Source: Cysteiniphilum halobium (GTDB lineage Bacteria; Pseudomonadota; Gammaproteobacteria; Francisellales; Francisellaceae). From it: a DNA stretch of 64,000 bases. This document shows, piece by piece, positions 53,889 through 63,705 of this stretch. Where the stretch lies: the NCBI RefSeq assembly GCF_003574425.1, contig NZ_QLIU01000049.1, forward strand, positions 44,333 through 108,332, in the 5' to 3' direction. The notes beneath the pieces were generated by a model. It searched no databases, was not told where the DNA came from, and worked only from the letters and a program-made list of their open reading frames with translations. How positions within the stretch are numbered: position 1 is the stretch's first letter; each line of letters opens with the position of its first letter. The position numbers and the translations under genes are program-made.

Positions 53889-55253
53889 TTATTGTAAAAA
53901 TGTGACATAATAAATAGGTAGAGCTGCACTTATTAACACCAATACAACGCTTGTAACAAAATATGTGATGCAAAGACACTGTATAAAAAGACGCTGTTTA
54001 TGTAATCTTTCCAACCTGCCCTGTTCGTTATCTATGTTGGAGGTAATTTTTTCCTGATCTTCAGCAGATTCCTTAAAATAATAATCCATTGCATTATTCA
54101 TATTAAAACGTGAAACATTATTCATATCAGAACCTGAATCATTGATTTCTTCCCAAGGAGTTAGTGTGCGCCATTCAAAATCATCCCTAGAAATATTCTG
54201 AGTGCGATAATCTTTAACTATTGCCCTCAATTTTTTAGGAACAGCAATGATCAGATCACTAACGGATTGAAATTTATTGTTTGTCAGACGGGCTACATAT
54301 TTATCAAAATAAGCTTTGAACTGTTTATTAATTCCTCTATATTTTATAATTTCGCTAAATGTAGAGTCCTGATAATCAGCTGCAGCTGGCATTATCTCGT
54401 ATTGAGGAATTTCGCTAGGAACTTCTTCCATTAATTGAGGGAAAAATATATCTTCAGAGTTAATCATAAAATCTTCAAAAACATGCCCACTAGGGTCAAC
54501 GCCCATCAATGGATTGTTGTTACCATAGAAATAACCATTGATTAACCCATTGTTATTAAAAGCATAGCTATCGGCTTGGATAAAGTTTCTTAAGCTTGGA
54601 TCATAGTCACGCGCTTTAAGATAATATAAGCCAGTCAATGGATCAAACATATAACCCGAATAGCGAAGGGGATTGGTTGCAAGAGCTAATGATCCATTTT
54701 TATTTTCCGTCTTCTGCCCTTTGTCTTCTGTCTTCTGAACCCCATAGACACTATATTGATAGAACTGTGACTTATTATCACCCAAATGAGCAATGACCGA
54801 ACCATGACGATTGTGTAACAGCACAGTTGCATCACCCATGACACTCCGCACAGTCACATTATTAGCGATTAAATACGCAGATGAATGTGCACCATTGCTT
54901 GTGTTTAACAGTTGATTATGCTGTGAATAGTAATGCACAAGTACTTGAGTATTGCTTTGGGCCACAGCACGCAGACCATTGGCATAGTAATAATCACTTT
55001 CTTTAGCGCCTGAGGCGAGGCTCACTTGTGTTAGTGCATTTGCCGCATTATAGCTAAAGCTTGCACCCTTATTGTCCATAGACATATTACCATTGGTATT
55101 ATAGTTGATCGCTGTTTCAACCAAAACACTCTGATGATGTATGCTTTGCTTATTCATCGCTTTAATCCCATCTAGCGAATACGCTATGCTTTGGGTGATA
55201 AAAAGACACGACACTCCTATAGCAATACATAGCTTAACTTTATTGTTTAACAT
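53889..55253 (-). CDS. Miniature RHS-core protein 2 with membrane-anchored variable C-terminus
   Basis: A 454-residue paralogue of the protein at 17830. Signal peptide (CIAIGVSCLLFITQSIAYS-like), the same N-terminal part (ASFSYNAANALTQVSLASG, YYYANGLRAVAQ, VLLHNRHGSVIAHL), and RHS core YSGYMFDPLTGLYYLKARDY...QADSYAFNN...NNPLMGVDPSGH. The following ~190 residues are unlike those of the paralogues: acidic, then a putative helical region, ending in a hydrophobic segment (CLCITYFVTSVVLVLISAAL). Starts at ATG 55251-55253 with GAGGT upstream. Tandem with the next paralogue, with about 95 bases of near-identical upstream sequence in both. Confidence 0.85.
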   Translation of the reverse strand: MLNNKVKLCIAIGVSCLFITQSIAYSLDGIKAMNKQSIHHQSVLVETAINYNTNGNMSMDNKGASFSYNAANALTQVSLASGAKESDYYYANGLRAVAQSNTQVLVHYYSQHNQLLNTSNGAHSSAYLIANNVTVRSVMGDATVLLHNRHGSVIAHLGDNKSQFYQYSVYGVQKTEDKGQKTENKNGSLALATNPLRYSGYMFDPLTGLYYLKARDYDPSLRNFIQADSYAFNNNGLINGYFYGNNNPLMGVDPSGHVFEDFMINSEDIFFPQLMEEVPSEIPQYEIMPAAADYQDSTFSEIIKYRGINKQFKAYFDKYVARLTNNKFQSVSDLIIAVPKKLRAIVKDYRTQNISRDDFEWRTLTPWEEINDSGSDMNNVSRFNMNNAMDYYFKESAEDQEKITSNIDNEQGRLERLHKQRLFIQCLCITYFVTSVVLVLISAALPIYYVTFLQ

Positions 55254-55561
55254 TTTTACCTCATTATTAATCACTAATAGCCTTATAAGACGAATGCGGA
55301 TTAAAAATTACTTCTCAAGGTAAAAGTCAAGTAAAATCAAAAATGTTTTTAATAAAGCCAAAGTCTGCTGCTTCCACCGATTTATGTGTGTCGCCTCCGT
55401 ACCGAAACCAAATTTTTTAAACTATTACCCCCCAAACCGACACCATCTCATTCACTCTCTTGCAATTTCTCACCGAAATCAAACAAACCATCGGCCGTAA
55501 ATTGAAAGGCGGTGACCCCTGGATATCACACTTTAACACTATACCCAGCTAGTAAGTTTTA
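55254..55561 (+). other. 308-base gap between the tandem mini-RHS genes
   Basis: The first ~95 bases (55254-55350) are the duplicated upstream region of RHS gene 2 (minus-strand TTGACTTTTACC with TTTTTAAT 17 bases further as possible promoter). 55521-55561 is the second copy of the duplicated tip block. Between them a plus-strand frame at 55421-55554 encodes LLQFLTEIKQTIGRKLKGGD and PWISHF, possibly a relic of a mobile-element gene, unrecognised. Confidence 0.4.
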
Positions 55562-55577
55562 TTACTGCGAAGTACAT
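55521..55577 (-). repeat. Duplicated 57-base block, copy 2 (contains the 3' end of mini-RHS gene 3)
   Basis: GGATATCACACTTTAACACT..AGCTAG..ACTGCGAAGTA; differs from 53805-53861 at about ten positions. The stop codon of mini-RHS gene 3 (55562-55564) lies inside it. Confidence 0.6.
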
Positions 55578-56842
55578 ATATCTGGATTGTCGGTTCCAGG
55601 TCCGGAAAGTTCCAAACCCAGTATTACTAGCGGTGCCATCGTTACAGTCAATACAATAGAGACTCCTACAATCAATTTGAAGAAAAAAATACTTTTAGGG
55701 AAGCGCTGTTCAAGTTGCCCCTCAGGTACACCCTGATCGTTAGCTCTTAGTCTAGAATTATTACGAACGGAAACTATCGGATCGCTAGAGGATTGAACTT
55801 TTCTTATTTCCCTGGACTTTAAATCATCACCATGAAATCTGACCTGTTTATTACTCTCACTCATCTGCTTTATTTGTGTTCTTTTCAAGGTAACATCTAC
55901 ACGGCCATGCTCGTCTAGTGTTGTTTGTGTAACAGAACTTTCTAAATTAAATTGCTGATGAATTGGAATAGTAGAAATATTTTGCATAGCACTTTCTTGC
56001 AAATCCTGGCTTTCACCACTGACAGAAGCTACCTCATCTATCCACTTATTTATCTCCTCTGGGTCAAAAACATGCCCACTAGGGTCAACACCCATTAATG
56101 GATTGTTATTGCCATAGAAGTAACCATTGATTAACCCTTGTTTATTAAAAGCATAGCTATCGGCTTGGATAAAGCTTCTTAAGCTTGGATCATAGTCACG
56201 CGCTTTAAGATAATATAAACCAGTCAATGGATCAAACATATAGCCCGAATAGCGAAAAAGATTGCTTGCAAGAACTAATGATCCATTTTTATTTTCTGTC
56301 TTCTGTCCTCCGTCTTCCGTCTTCTGAACCCCATAGACACTATATTGATAGAACTGTGGATTATCACTCAACTGAGCAATCACCGAACCGTGACGATTGT
56401 GTAACAGCACAGTTGCATCACCCATGACACTCCGCACAGTCACATTATTCGCTATTAAATACGCGGATGATTGTTGTGTACCATCACTTGTGTTTAACAG
56501 TTGATTATTGTGTGAATAGTAATGCACAAGTACTTGAGTATTGCTTTGCGCCACAGCACGCAGACCATTGGCATAGTAATAATCACTCTCTTTAGCCCCT
56601 GAGGCAAGGCTTACTTGTGTTAGCTCATTTGCCGCATTATAGCTAAAACTCGCACCCTTATTGTCCGTAGACATATTACCATTGGCATTATAGTTAATCG
56701 CTGTTTCAACCAAAACACTCTGATGATGTATGCTTTGCTTATCCATCGCTTTAATCCCATCTAGCGAATACGCCATGCTTTCGGTGATAAAAAGACACGA
56801 CATTCCTATAGCAATACATAGCTTAAATTTATTGTTTAACAT
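55562..56842 (-). CDS. Miniature RHS-core protein 3 with membrane-anchored variable C-terminus
   Basis: A 426-residue paralogue nearly identical to RHS protein 2 up to DPSGHVF. Signal peptide, YD-like N-terminal region, and core YSGYMFDPLTGLYYLKARDY, SLRSFIQADSYAFNK, GNNNPLMGVDPSGH. The ~160-residue C-terminal part is again different (QESAMQNISTIPIHQQF, TTLDEHGRVDVTLKRTQIK) and ends in a membrane helix (FFFKLIVGVSIVLTVTMAPLVILG) with a short tail. The four-heptamer linker (AGAAGAC GGAAGAC GGAGGAC AGAAGAC) is present in frame. ATG 56842 with GAGGT site. Confidence 0.85.
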   Translation of the reverse strand: MLNNKFKLCIAIGMSCLFITESMAYSLDGIKAMDKQSIHHQSVLVETAINYNANGNMSTDNKGASFSYNAANELTQVSLASGAKESDYYYANGLRAVAQSNTQVLVHYYSHNNQLLNTSDGTQQSSAYLIANNVTVRSVMGDATVLLHNRHGSVIAQLSDNPQFYQYSVYGVQKTEDGGQKTENKNGSLVLASNLFRYSGYMFDPLTGLYYLKARDYDPSLRSFIQADSYAFNKQGLINGYFYGNNNPLMGVDPSGHVFDPEEINKWIDEVASVSGESQDLQESAMQNISTIPIHQQFNLESSVTQTTLDEHGRVDVTLKRTQIKQMSESNKQVRFHGDDLKSREIRKVQSSSDPIVSVRNNSRLRANDQGVPEGQLEQRFPKSIFFFKLIVGVSIVLTVTMAPLVILGLELSGPGTDNPDICTSQ

Positions 56843-57009
56843 TTTTTACCTCATTATTAATCACTAATAGCCTTATAAGACGAATGCGGATTAAAAATTA
56901 CTTCACAAGGTAAAAGTCAAGTAAAAATCAAGAATGTTTTTAAGATTTATAATAATTAAAAATAGTTGGCATCTGATATTGCAAAATTTGTTGCCTCACG
57001 TTCTTAGCA

Positions 57010-57924
57010 TCACTGTTGCAATATGCTCTTCGCACCTTTTTGGATCATCTTTCGCGCTAGCGCTTTACCTAAATCAACAGCATCATCACCAATCAACATC
57101 TCGCGCATTAGCTCTTTACCATCACTACTGGCAACCATTGCTGTTAATCGTAAACCCTCTAAATCTTTTTCACAAAATGCTGCAATAGACACATGACACC
57201 CACCTTGTAACGCTTCATTAAAGCTACGCTCTGCTAAGGCACATACTCTAGCATCTTCGTTATCAATGGCATTGAGTAAGGCTTTGACCTTGAGGTTTTG
57301 TGCTAAATATTCAACCACTACAATACCTTGCCCAACAGCTGGCAATGACACATTAACATCAATCAGGCTCTTGATTCGCGTGGTTAATGCTAAACGAATG
57401 AGCCCTGCCGCTGCCAAGATAATGGCATCATATTGCCCATCATCAAGTTTCTTGAGTCGTGTTTGCACATTGCCACGCAAATCATGAATCTTGAGATCTG
57501 GTCGATAGGCTAAGAGCTGCGCTTTACGTCTTAAACTGGATGTACCAACAATCGCACCTTGCGGCAAATCATCAATACTGACAAAAGCATTCGACACAAA
57601 AGCATCTTGTGGATTCTCACGTTGGCAAAAAGCACCCAATGCAAAGCCTTTAGGCAACTCATACGGGACATCTTTTAGCGAATGCACTGCGATATCTGCA
57701 CGCCCTTTAGTCATTGCCACTTCAAGCTCTTTCATAAAAAGCGCTTTACCACCGATCTGATTCAATGGGCGATCAAGAATCTTATCTCCTTGTGTTTTCA
57801 TCGTGATAATGTCACAGACTAATCCTGAGTGCGTCTGCTCTAATAACGCCTTAACATAATGGCTTTGCCATAATGCTAGCTGGCTATCACGCGAAGCAAT
57901 AATCAATTTATTTGGTGGTGCCAT
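57010..57924 (-). CDS. hemC: HemC, porphobilinogen deaminase
   Basis: A 304-residue enzyme of haem synthesis (also siroheme and others) that polymerises four porphobilinogens. Motifs: LIIASRDSQLALWQSHYV, TMKTQGDKILD, GGKALFMKELEVAM, ADIAVHSLKDVPYELP, GTSSLRRKAQLLAYRPDLKI, RGNVQTRLKKLDDGQYDAI, and the dipyrromethane-cofactor cysteine in ALQGGCHVSIAAF. Overlaps the upstream esterase gene by 17 bases. hemD is not adjacent. Haem is needed for cytochrome bd in this window. Confidence 0.96.
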   Translation of the reverse strand: MAPPNKLIIASRDSQLALWQSHYVKALLEQTHSGLVCDIITMKTQGDKILDRPLNQIGGKALFMKELEVAMTKGRADIAVHSLKDVPYELPKGFALGAFCQRENPQDAFVSNAFVSIDDLPQGAIVGTSSLRRKAQLLAYRPDLKIHDLRGNVQTRLKKLDDGQYDAIILAAAGLIRLALTTRIKSLIDVNVSLPAVGQGIVVVEYLAQNLKVKALLNAIDNEDARVCALAERSFNEALQGGCHVSIAAFCEKDLEGLRLTAMVASSDGKELMREMLIGDDAVDLGKALARKMIQKGAKSILQQ

Positions 57925-58591
57925 TGATCAGCCCATAACATGATTGAATAAAATGACTAATATCATGAATCTCAGGCATGCATACACTATGCTCCATTGG
58001 ATAGTCATGAAACTCGTGTTTTATACCTAATTCCTCAAGCTTGGTTTCAAGCATTTGCCCAGCTGCAAATGGCACTACCGGATCATGACTGCCATGCCCT
58101 ATAAAAAATGGTGTTTGCTGATTAGCACGGTTAAGCTTTGTTTTAAAATAATCCCAATCGGGTAAGTAGGTTGATAACAACACAATGCCTGCAAATGCGT
58201 AAGACAGCGTCAGTCCAGCTAACGCAGCAATCGCTCCCCCTTGAGAAAAGCCCGCAATAATTATATTTTCAGTAGCAACACCGTCATTAATCTGTGCTTT
58301 AATAATCTCATCTAACACGATTAATGAATCTTCAATTCCTTTACAATCCACATCACGTTTTATATCGTCGATGCGTTTTATGTCGTACCAAGCACGCATT
58401 TCCCTACCCATATTAATCGTCACGGGTTGCACAGGCGCATGCGGAAAAATAAAGCGTATATTTGCATCAACTGGCAAATTCAACTCCGGGACAATCGCTT
58501 CAAAATCATGCCCATCAGCACCCAAACCATGTAACCATATCACAGCATGTGTTGCTTTTTGTTTTGACTCAACAACAACTAAATCAAGCAT
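57908..58591 (-). CDS. Phospholipase/carboxylesterase family alpha/beta hydrolase
   Basis: A 227-residue serine esterase. Motifs: AVIWLHGLGADGHDFEAIVP, FIFPHAPVQPVTINMGREMRAWYD, nucleophile in IIAGFSQGGAIAALAG, Asp in FIGHGSHDPVVPF, and His in YPMEHSVCMPEI, giving a complete catalytic triad. Relatives hydrolyse lysophospholipids, acyl thioesters or small esters. ATG at 58591 preceded by GAGA. Coupled with hemC by overlap. Confidence 0.93.
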   Translation of the reverse strand: MLDLVVVESKQKATHAVIWLHGLGADGHDFEAIVPELNLPVDANIRFIFPHAPVQPVTINMGREMRAWYDIKRIDDIKRDVDCKGIEDSLIVLDEIIKAQINDGVATENIIIAGFSQGGAIAALAGLTLSYAFAGIVLLSTYLPDWDYFKTKLNRANQQTPFFIGHGSHDPVVPFAAGQMLETKLEELGIKHEFHDYPMEHSVCMPEIHDISHFIQSCYGLINGTTK

Positions 58592-58726
58592 TTTTCTCAA
58601 TCTATATTACACTTAAGCTTAAAAATGCTGTCATTATGAAACACAATACGCTTGAATGCCAGCAACATACGTGGCAAATTAATGCTGTTTGATAATTTAG
58701 TAATCAACAAACTCAGGAGTAAAAAT

Positions 58727-59305
58727 ATGGTTACCCTCATTATTATCGTTGTTATTCTAGCTTTAATTTTTGGCTATGTACTAATGACATACAATAGCCT
58801 TATCGCCGAAATTGAAGCTGTTAAAAACTCTGAACGCCAGATCGATGTTCAATTAGATCGTCGAGCCAAAGTCTTTGACTCACTCATTAGCGTCGTTAAA
58901 AAATATATGGACTATGAGCAAACGACACTAAAAGATGTTACCTCTTTAAGGAACCAGGCAACACAAGCCAAAGAAAAAGGTGACACTGAAACGCGCATGG
59001 CCGCTGAAAATGAAATTTCAAAAATCGTTGGTGGCTTAAATGTCCAATTTGAAAATTACCCTGATTTAAAAGCCAATCAAAATGTCATCCAACTGCAAGA
59101 AGAGATCACCTCAACTGAGAACAAGCTGGCCTTTTCAAAGCAATCCTTTAACGACAGTATTGAAAAATACAACGCACATAAGAAGTCGATGATTGCAGGC
59201 ATCGTCGTTAACATGTTTAAAAGCAAGCTTGATGAAAATTTCATCTACTGGCAAGTCAGTGATGATAAACGCCAAGCGCTTGAAGATAGCCGTGTTGAGT
59301 TATAA
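58727..59305 (+). CDS. lemA: LemA family membrane protein
   Basis: A 192-residue LemA protein: single N-terminal membrane segment (TLIIIVVILALIFGYVLM), then the signature YNSLIAEIEAVKNSERQIDVQLDRR (as a coiled-coil helix, split), FDSLISVVKKYMDYE, AENEISKIVGGLNVQFENYPDLKAN, and ITSTENKLAFSKQSFNDSIEKYN. Start ATG 58727 with CAGGAG 7 bases upstream; upstream in-frame codons are not used by family members. htpX follows after 3 bases, a common lemA-htpX pairing. Confidence 0.95.
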   Translation: MVTLIIIVVILALIFGYVLMTYNSLIAEIEAVKNSERQIDVQLDRRAKVFDSLISVVKKYMDYEQTTLKDVTSLRNQATQAKEKGDTETRMAAENEISKIVGGLNVQFENYPDLKANQNVIQLQEEITSTENKLAFSKQSFNDSIEKYNAHKKSMIAGIVVNMFKSKLDENFIYWQVSDDKRQALEDSRVEL

Positions 59306-59308
59306 ACT

Positions 59309-60367
59309 ATGGCAGCAATTGATATCAACGGTGTTGATTGGCGCGAAGTCGTTAAGAAAAACACGCGCAAGTCATATATCGTTATCATTTTATTTTTAAT
59401 TATCTTTTTTGCCCTTGGTTTTTTGATTGATTTGGTTTGGCGCTATAGCCAGTATGGCGGTATGATGACTTATTCCGGGTATCGTCTGAGCTTTAGTGAC
59501 ATTGCTTACCTTGTTGTCACCTTGAAACTCACCCCATGGGCGACGATTATATCCACTGTAATCGCATTTATTTGGCTGATGGCAACCTTTAGCTATTATG
59601 ACAAAATCATGCTTGCTGGAACACAGTATCGTGAGATTACCGCAAATGACCCTGATCCACTTTGTCAGCGCATTTATAACGTCACCGAAGAGATGAAGAT
59701 CGCTGCAAATATGCCCTACATGCCAAAAGTATATTTGATTGAAGCCGATTATATGAATGCATTTGCTTCAGGTTTTTCTGAAAAATCATCGATGGTTGCG
59801 GTGACACGGGCACTTGCTAATCGCTTAAATCGTGATGAGCTGCAAGCGGTAATGGCACATGAATTAACGCATATTCGTAATCAGGATATTAAGCTTAATC
59901 TATTTACCATCGTGTTATCAAACATGCTGATGTTTATGATTGAGTTTTTATTCTACTCGACACTTTTTGGTGGCAACCGCAACCGTCGTGACAATAACAA
60001 TAGTGGCAATGCGATGGCAATTATCTTTATGGTGATTATGTTATTGCGTTTCATATTGCCACTTATTACCAGTATGATGGTGTTATTTTTAAGCCGCACA
60101 CGTGAATATATGGCGGATGCTGGTGCCGTTGAGCTGATGCGTGATAATAAACCAATGGCCAATGCACTGATTAAAATCAGTCAAAATCACAACGAACCGC
60201 AAACTGCGCAAAGCTATGCGCACAATAGTAATGAACGTATGCGTCGCGCCTCTTATCTTTATGATCCAGCCAGTAGTAAGTTTGCCGCAGGCGGCATGGA
60301 TGATATGTTTTCCACCCATCCAAGCTTGAAAAAACGCCTAGCTTCTATTGGTGCCAATTTGCGCTAG
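59309..60367 (+). CDS. htpX: HtpX-like M48 membrane metallopeptidase
   Basis: A 352-residue zinc protease for damaged membrane proteins. Two N-terminal membrane segments (SYIVIILFLIIFFALGFLI; WATIISTVIAFIWLM), zinc site VMAHELTHIRNQD (HExxH), a further two membrane segments (FTIVLSNMLMFMIEFLF; IIFMVIMLLRFILPLI), and the third zinc ligand in SRTREYMADAGAVELM. The C-terminal FSTHPSLKKRLASI is typical. Its stop codon overlaps, convergently, the end of the small minus-strand gene. Confidence 0.94.
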   Translation: MAAIDINGVDWREVVKKNTRKSYIVIILFLIIFFALGFLIDLVWRYSQYGGMMTYSGYRLSFSDIAYLVVTLKLTPWATIISTVIAFIWLMATFSYYDKIMLAGTQYREITANDPDPLCQRIYNVTEEMKIAANMPYMPKVYLIEADYMNAFASGFSEKSSMVAVTRALANRLNRDELQAVMAHELTHIRNQDIKLNLFTIVLSNMLMFMIEFLFYSTLFGGNRNRRDNNNSGNAMAIIFMVIMLLRFILPLITSMMVLFLSRTREYMADAGAVELMRDNKPMANALIKISQNHNEPQTAQSYAHNSNERMRRASYLYDPASSKFAAGGMDDMFSTHPSLKKRLASIGANLR

Positions 60368-60534
60368 CTTATTACTTGTGGTTTCGCCATTAAAGCTTTG
60401 TGACTACTCTCATCTAAGCCATCAATTAATGATGACTCGGAGAATGGAAAAATTGTTTTTTGTTCGGCTTTGCGTATGAATAAATCACCTGCCTTTATTT
60501 CGACATCAACAATCGTTCCAGCCTTATACTTCAT
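60364..60534 (-). CDS. MazE-like antitoxin fragment, 56 aa
   Basis: A 56-residue protein beginning MKYKAGTIVDVEIKAGDLFI and continuing RKAEQKTIFPFSESSLIDGL, DESSHKAL. The order of a beta-strand pair (VDVEIKAGDLFIRK) and a helix of the type SLIDGL.ESSHK matches the second half of AbrB/MazE antitoxins (in E. coli MazE: VKIDLVDGKLIIEP then LVNDITPENLHE). The first half of the DNA-binding barrel is missing. Ribosome binding site GAGG lies 5 bases before the ATG, so it may be translated. No mazF toxin gene is adjacent. Third gene of the uvrA run. Confidence 0.5.
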   Translation of the reverse strand: MKYKAGTIVDVEIKAGDLFIRKAEQKTIFPFSESSLIDGLDESSHKALMAKPQVIS

Positions 60535-60535
60535 A

Positions 60536-60694
60536 TTAACCTCGCAAATATTGTTTTAAATCACTGGCTGAATAAACACTAGACATCACGGTTTTATGCG
60601 TTACTTGCTTATATTTTGTTGGTTTAAACCACGGGATATACACTGAAAAAACAACCATCAATGTCACCAGTAAAATGATTATACGCCTTAACAT
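60536..60694 (-). CDS. Small membrane-anchored protein, 52 aa
   Basis: A 52-residue protein with an N-terminal hydrophobic anchor (IIILLVTLMVVFSVYIPWF) and a short basic tail (KPTKYKQVTHKTVMSSVYSA). No family recognised. The start ATG at 60694 is only 2 bases after GGGGGAGG; an in-frame ATG 12 bases earlier (60706) is the alternative. It follows uvrA after 20 bases and its stop precedes the MazE-like gene start by 1 base, so the three are probably one transcript. Confidence 0.55.
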   Translation of the reverse strand: MLRRIIILLVTLMVVFSVYIPWFKPTKYKQVTHKTVMSSVYSASDLKQYLRG

Positions 60695-60714
60695 ATCCTC
60701 CCCCATTTTAGATA

Positions 60715-63534
60715 TTAGAGTATAATCTTTAAAAATCTGCCGGTGTGCGACTGTGTATTTTTAGCAATATTTACCGGCGCACCTTCAGCAATAATCTGAC
60801 CACCGCCATCACCCCCTTCAGGGCCTAAATCAATAATCCAATCCGCTACTTTGATCACATCTAAATTATGTTCAATAATGACGATGGTATTACCCTGCTC
60901 GCGCAAACGCATAATAACGTTTAGTAATTGCTGAATATCATGAAAATGCAGTCCTGTGGTCGGCTCATCTAGAATATACAATGTCTTGCCTGTAGCTGTC
61001 TTTGATAACTCTTTGGCTAATTTTACTCTTTGCGCCTCTCCACCGGACAAAGTCGTCGCATTTTGCCCCAAGGTAATATATGACAACCCAACATCCATCA
61101 GCGTTTGCAAACGACGTTTAAGTTGCGGTACCGCAAAGAAGAAATCCAGTGCTTCTTCGATACTCATATTGAGTACTTCACTAATGTTTTTGCCCTTGTA
61201 TTGAATCTCCAAGGTCTCACGATTATAACGCTTACCTTGGCAAACATCGCATGATACATAGACATCTGGTAAAAAGTGCATCTCAACTTTTAAAACACCA
61301 TCACCTTGACATGCCTCACAACGCCCGCCTTTGACATTAAAGCTAAAACGTCCCACCTGATAGCCACGTGAGCGCGATTCAGCAGTTGCTGCAAATAACT
61401 CACGAATCGGTGTGAAAACGCCAGTATAAGTCGCAGGATTTGAGCGTGGTGTGCGCCCAATCGGGCTTTGATCGATATCGATAACCTTATCCAATAACTC
61501 AAAACCTTTATGCTTATCATAGGCTTGTGGAGTAATACTATTATTTTTATTAAGAAGTTTTGCCGCTAAGGGATAAAGTGTCCTGTTGATCAAGGTCGAC
61601 TTACCCGAGCCTGAGACACCGGTAACGCAAGTTAATAAACCTAAAGGAATTTTTAAATCAACATTTTGCAGGTTATTACCTTTAGCACCATAGATTTCAA
61701 CATATTGCCCTTTTTGTGGCTTTAATTTTTTACCATTAATCGTAATCTGTTTACGTTTAGAGAGGTAATCCGCCGTTAATGAGTTTTTATTATCAATAAT
61801 TTCACTCAATCGTCCTTCAGCCACAATTGTCCCACCATGAATGCCAGCACCAGGCCCTATATCAATAATATGATCAGCTTGTTTAATCGCATCTTCATCA
61901 TGCTCAACTACAATCACCGTGTTACCCAAATCACGCAGATGATGTAAGGTATCTAATAGCTTTTGATTATCGCGTTGATGCAGCCCAATCGATGGTTCAT
62001 CGAGAATATACATCACCCCAACCAAGCCTGCACCGATTTGACTTGCTAAACGAATACGCTGTGCCTCACCACCAGAGAGTGTATCGGCTTGCCGTGATAG
62101 ATTTAAATAATCTAATCCGACATTAACCAGAAAACCCAAGCGCGCGAGAATTTCTTTGAGTAAACGCTCGGCAATTACCCGCTTTTGACCTGTAAGGCTC
62201 AAATCATCTAACCATTTCACACTATCTTTAATCGACAATGCCGTTAATTGCGCAATATTTTTGCCGGCAATAAATACATTACGCGCACCTTCATTTAAGC
62301 GTGTTTCGTTGCAACTTGGGCATGGTAAATTACTCATGAGTTTACTTAATTCTTCACGAATCATATTTGAATCGGTTTCTTTATAACGACGCTCGAAATT
62401 TGCTAAAACGCCTTCAAATGGCTTCTGTGCTCGATATTCTCTGCCACCTGAGCTTTTGAAATAAATATTAATCTCAGTTTTCCCTGAACCATTTAACACT
62501 AATTTCTTTTGTGCATCGGTGAGTTTATTAAATGGTGTATCCAGAGAAAAATTAAAATGTTTAGCCAATGCCTCTAATTGCGCGAAGTAGTAACCATTGC
62601 GCTTATCCCAGCCATGCAGCGCGCCTTGGTTTAAACTTAAATGCTCATCAACGATAATCTTATCGGCATCAAAATATGCTTTGGTACCCAAACCATCACA
62701 GCTTGGACAAGCTCCAATCGGACTATTAAATGAAAAAATTCTGGGTGCTAATTCCTTCAATGAGTAGTTGCAATGCGGGCATGCATGCTTAGATGAAAAA
62801 ATAATATCGTCTTGTTCACCGTCTAAAAATACAAGCTTGGCAATGCCTGCTGATAAATCTAATGCTGTTTCAAACGACTCCGCTAAACGCTGCTGGTTTT
62901 TCTTTTGCGGTTTAAAGCGATCAACCACCACCTCAATCGAATGTTTTTTATAACGATCCAATTTAGGTGGATCACTAAGCTCATATAATTCACCATTAAT
63001 ACGCGCACGCAAATAGCCCTCGGCATAAAGCTTTTCCATTAACTGAATATGTTCACCTTTTTTATCGATAATTACAGGTGCAACAATCATAAGCTTTGTT
63101 TCATCATTAAAAGTTAAGGTGTGATCGACCATCTGGCTAATGGTTTGTGCCTTTAATTCAACCTTATGCACAGGACACATTGGTTCACCAATACGCGCAA
63201 ATAATACACGCAGGTAATCATAAATTTCTGTCACCGTACCGACCGTCGAACGTGGATTATGTGAAGTGGTTTTCTGCTCAATAGAAATTGCCGGTGACAG
63301 ACCCTCAATATGCTCTACTTCTGGCTTATCCATTAAGGATAGGAATTGTCTGGCGTAACTTGACAACGACTCGACATAGCGCCGCTGTCCTTCAGCGTAG
63401 AGTGTGTCAAATGCCAACGACGATTTACCTGATCCGCTTAACCCAGTAATAACTGTTAACTTATCGCGAGGAATCTCTAAATCGATATTTTTGAGATTAT
63501 GCGTTTTCGCACCCTTAATTGTAATTTTATCCAT
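60715..63534 (-). CDS. uvrA: UvrA, excision nuclease ATPase subunit
   Basis: A 939-residue DNA-damage sensor of nucleotide excision repair. It starts [20 protein letters not shown], with first Walker [20 protein letters not shown], zinc-binding C..C motifs in ACPHCNYS and the second in [11 protein letters not shown]...CDVCQGKRY, duplicated signature [13 protein letters not shown] and [16 protein letters not shown], and second Walker [18 protein letters not shown]. The ATG at 63534 is chosen because MDKI is the standard UvrA start; an upstream 21-codon extension in frame is unlikely. Divergent from the partial gene at the right edge. Confidence 0.97.
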   Translation of the reverse strand: MDKITIKGAKTHNLKNIDLEIPRDKLTVITGLSGSGKSSLAFDTLYAEGQRRYVESLSSYARQFLSLMDKPEVEHIEGLSPAISIEQKTTSHNPRSTVGTVTEIYDYLRVLFARIGEPMCPVHKVELKAQTISQMVDHTLTFNDETKLMIVAPVIIDKKGEHIQLMEKLYAEGYLRARINGELYELSDPPKLDRYKKHSIEVVVDRFKPQKKNQQRLAESFETALDLSAGIAKLVFLDGEQDDIIFSSKHACPHCNYSLKELAPRIFSFNSPIGACPSCDGLGTKAYFDADKIIVDEHLSLNQGALHGWDKRNGYYFAQLEALAKHFNFSLDTPFNKLTDAQKKLVLNGSGKTEINIYFKSSGGREYRAQKPFEGVLANFERRYKETDSNMIREELSKLMSNLPCPSCNETRLNEGARNVFIAGKNIAQLTALSIKDSVKWLDDLSLTGQKRVIAERLLKEILARLGFLVNVGLDYLNLSRQADTLSGGEAQRIRLASQIGAGLVGVMYILDEPSIGLHQRDNQKLLDTLHHLRDLGNTVIVVEHDEDAIKQADHIIDIGPGAGIHGGTIVAEGRLSEIIDNKNSLTADYLSKRKQITINGKKLKPQKGQYVEIYGAKGNNLQNVDLKIPLGLLTCVTGVSGSGKSTLINRTLYPLAAKLLNKNNSITPQAYDKHKGFELLDKVIDIDQSPIGRTPRSNPATYTGVFTPIRELFAATAESRSRGYQVGRFSFNVKGGRCEACQGDGVLKVEMHFLPDVYVSCDVCQGKRYNRETLEIQYKGKNISEVLNMSIEEALDFFFAVPQLKRRLQTLMDVGLSYITLGQNATTLSGGEAQRVKLAKELSKTATGKTLYILDEPTTGLHFHDIQQLLNVIMRLREQGNTIVIIEHNLDVIKVADWIIDLGPEGGDGGGQIIAEGAPVNIAKNTQSHTGRFLKIIL

Positions 63535-63705
63535 GACCCAATGCCGTAAAAATGAATGTTTAGATTGTAACACAATCATTAAGCTGCATGTTATCAAGTT
63601 AAATTTTTAGCTTAGACTTTTTGTTCAGCGATTGACAAGATGAGATTGATAGATTTTTAAAATTAGTGTTATGATCTATGAGTAGATAACAAAAAGGACT
63701 TAATT

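Noticed and set aside
55421..55554. Plus-strand frame encoding LLQFLTEIKQTIGRKLKGGD
   Set aside because: No start codon, no ribosome binding site and no recognised family; may be a relic but not supported as a gene.
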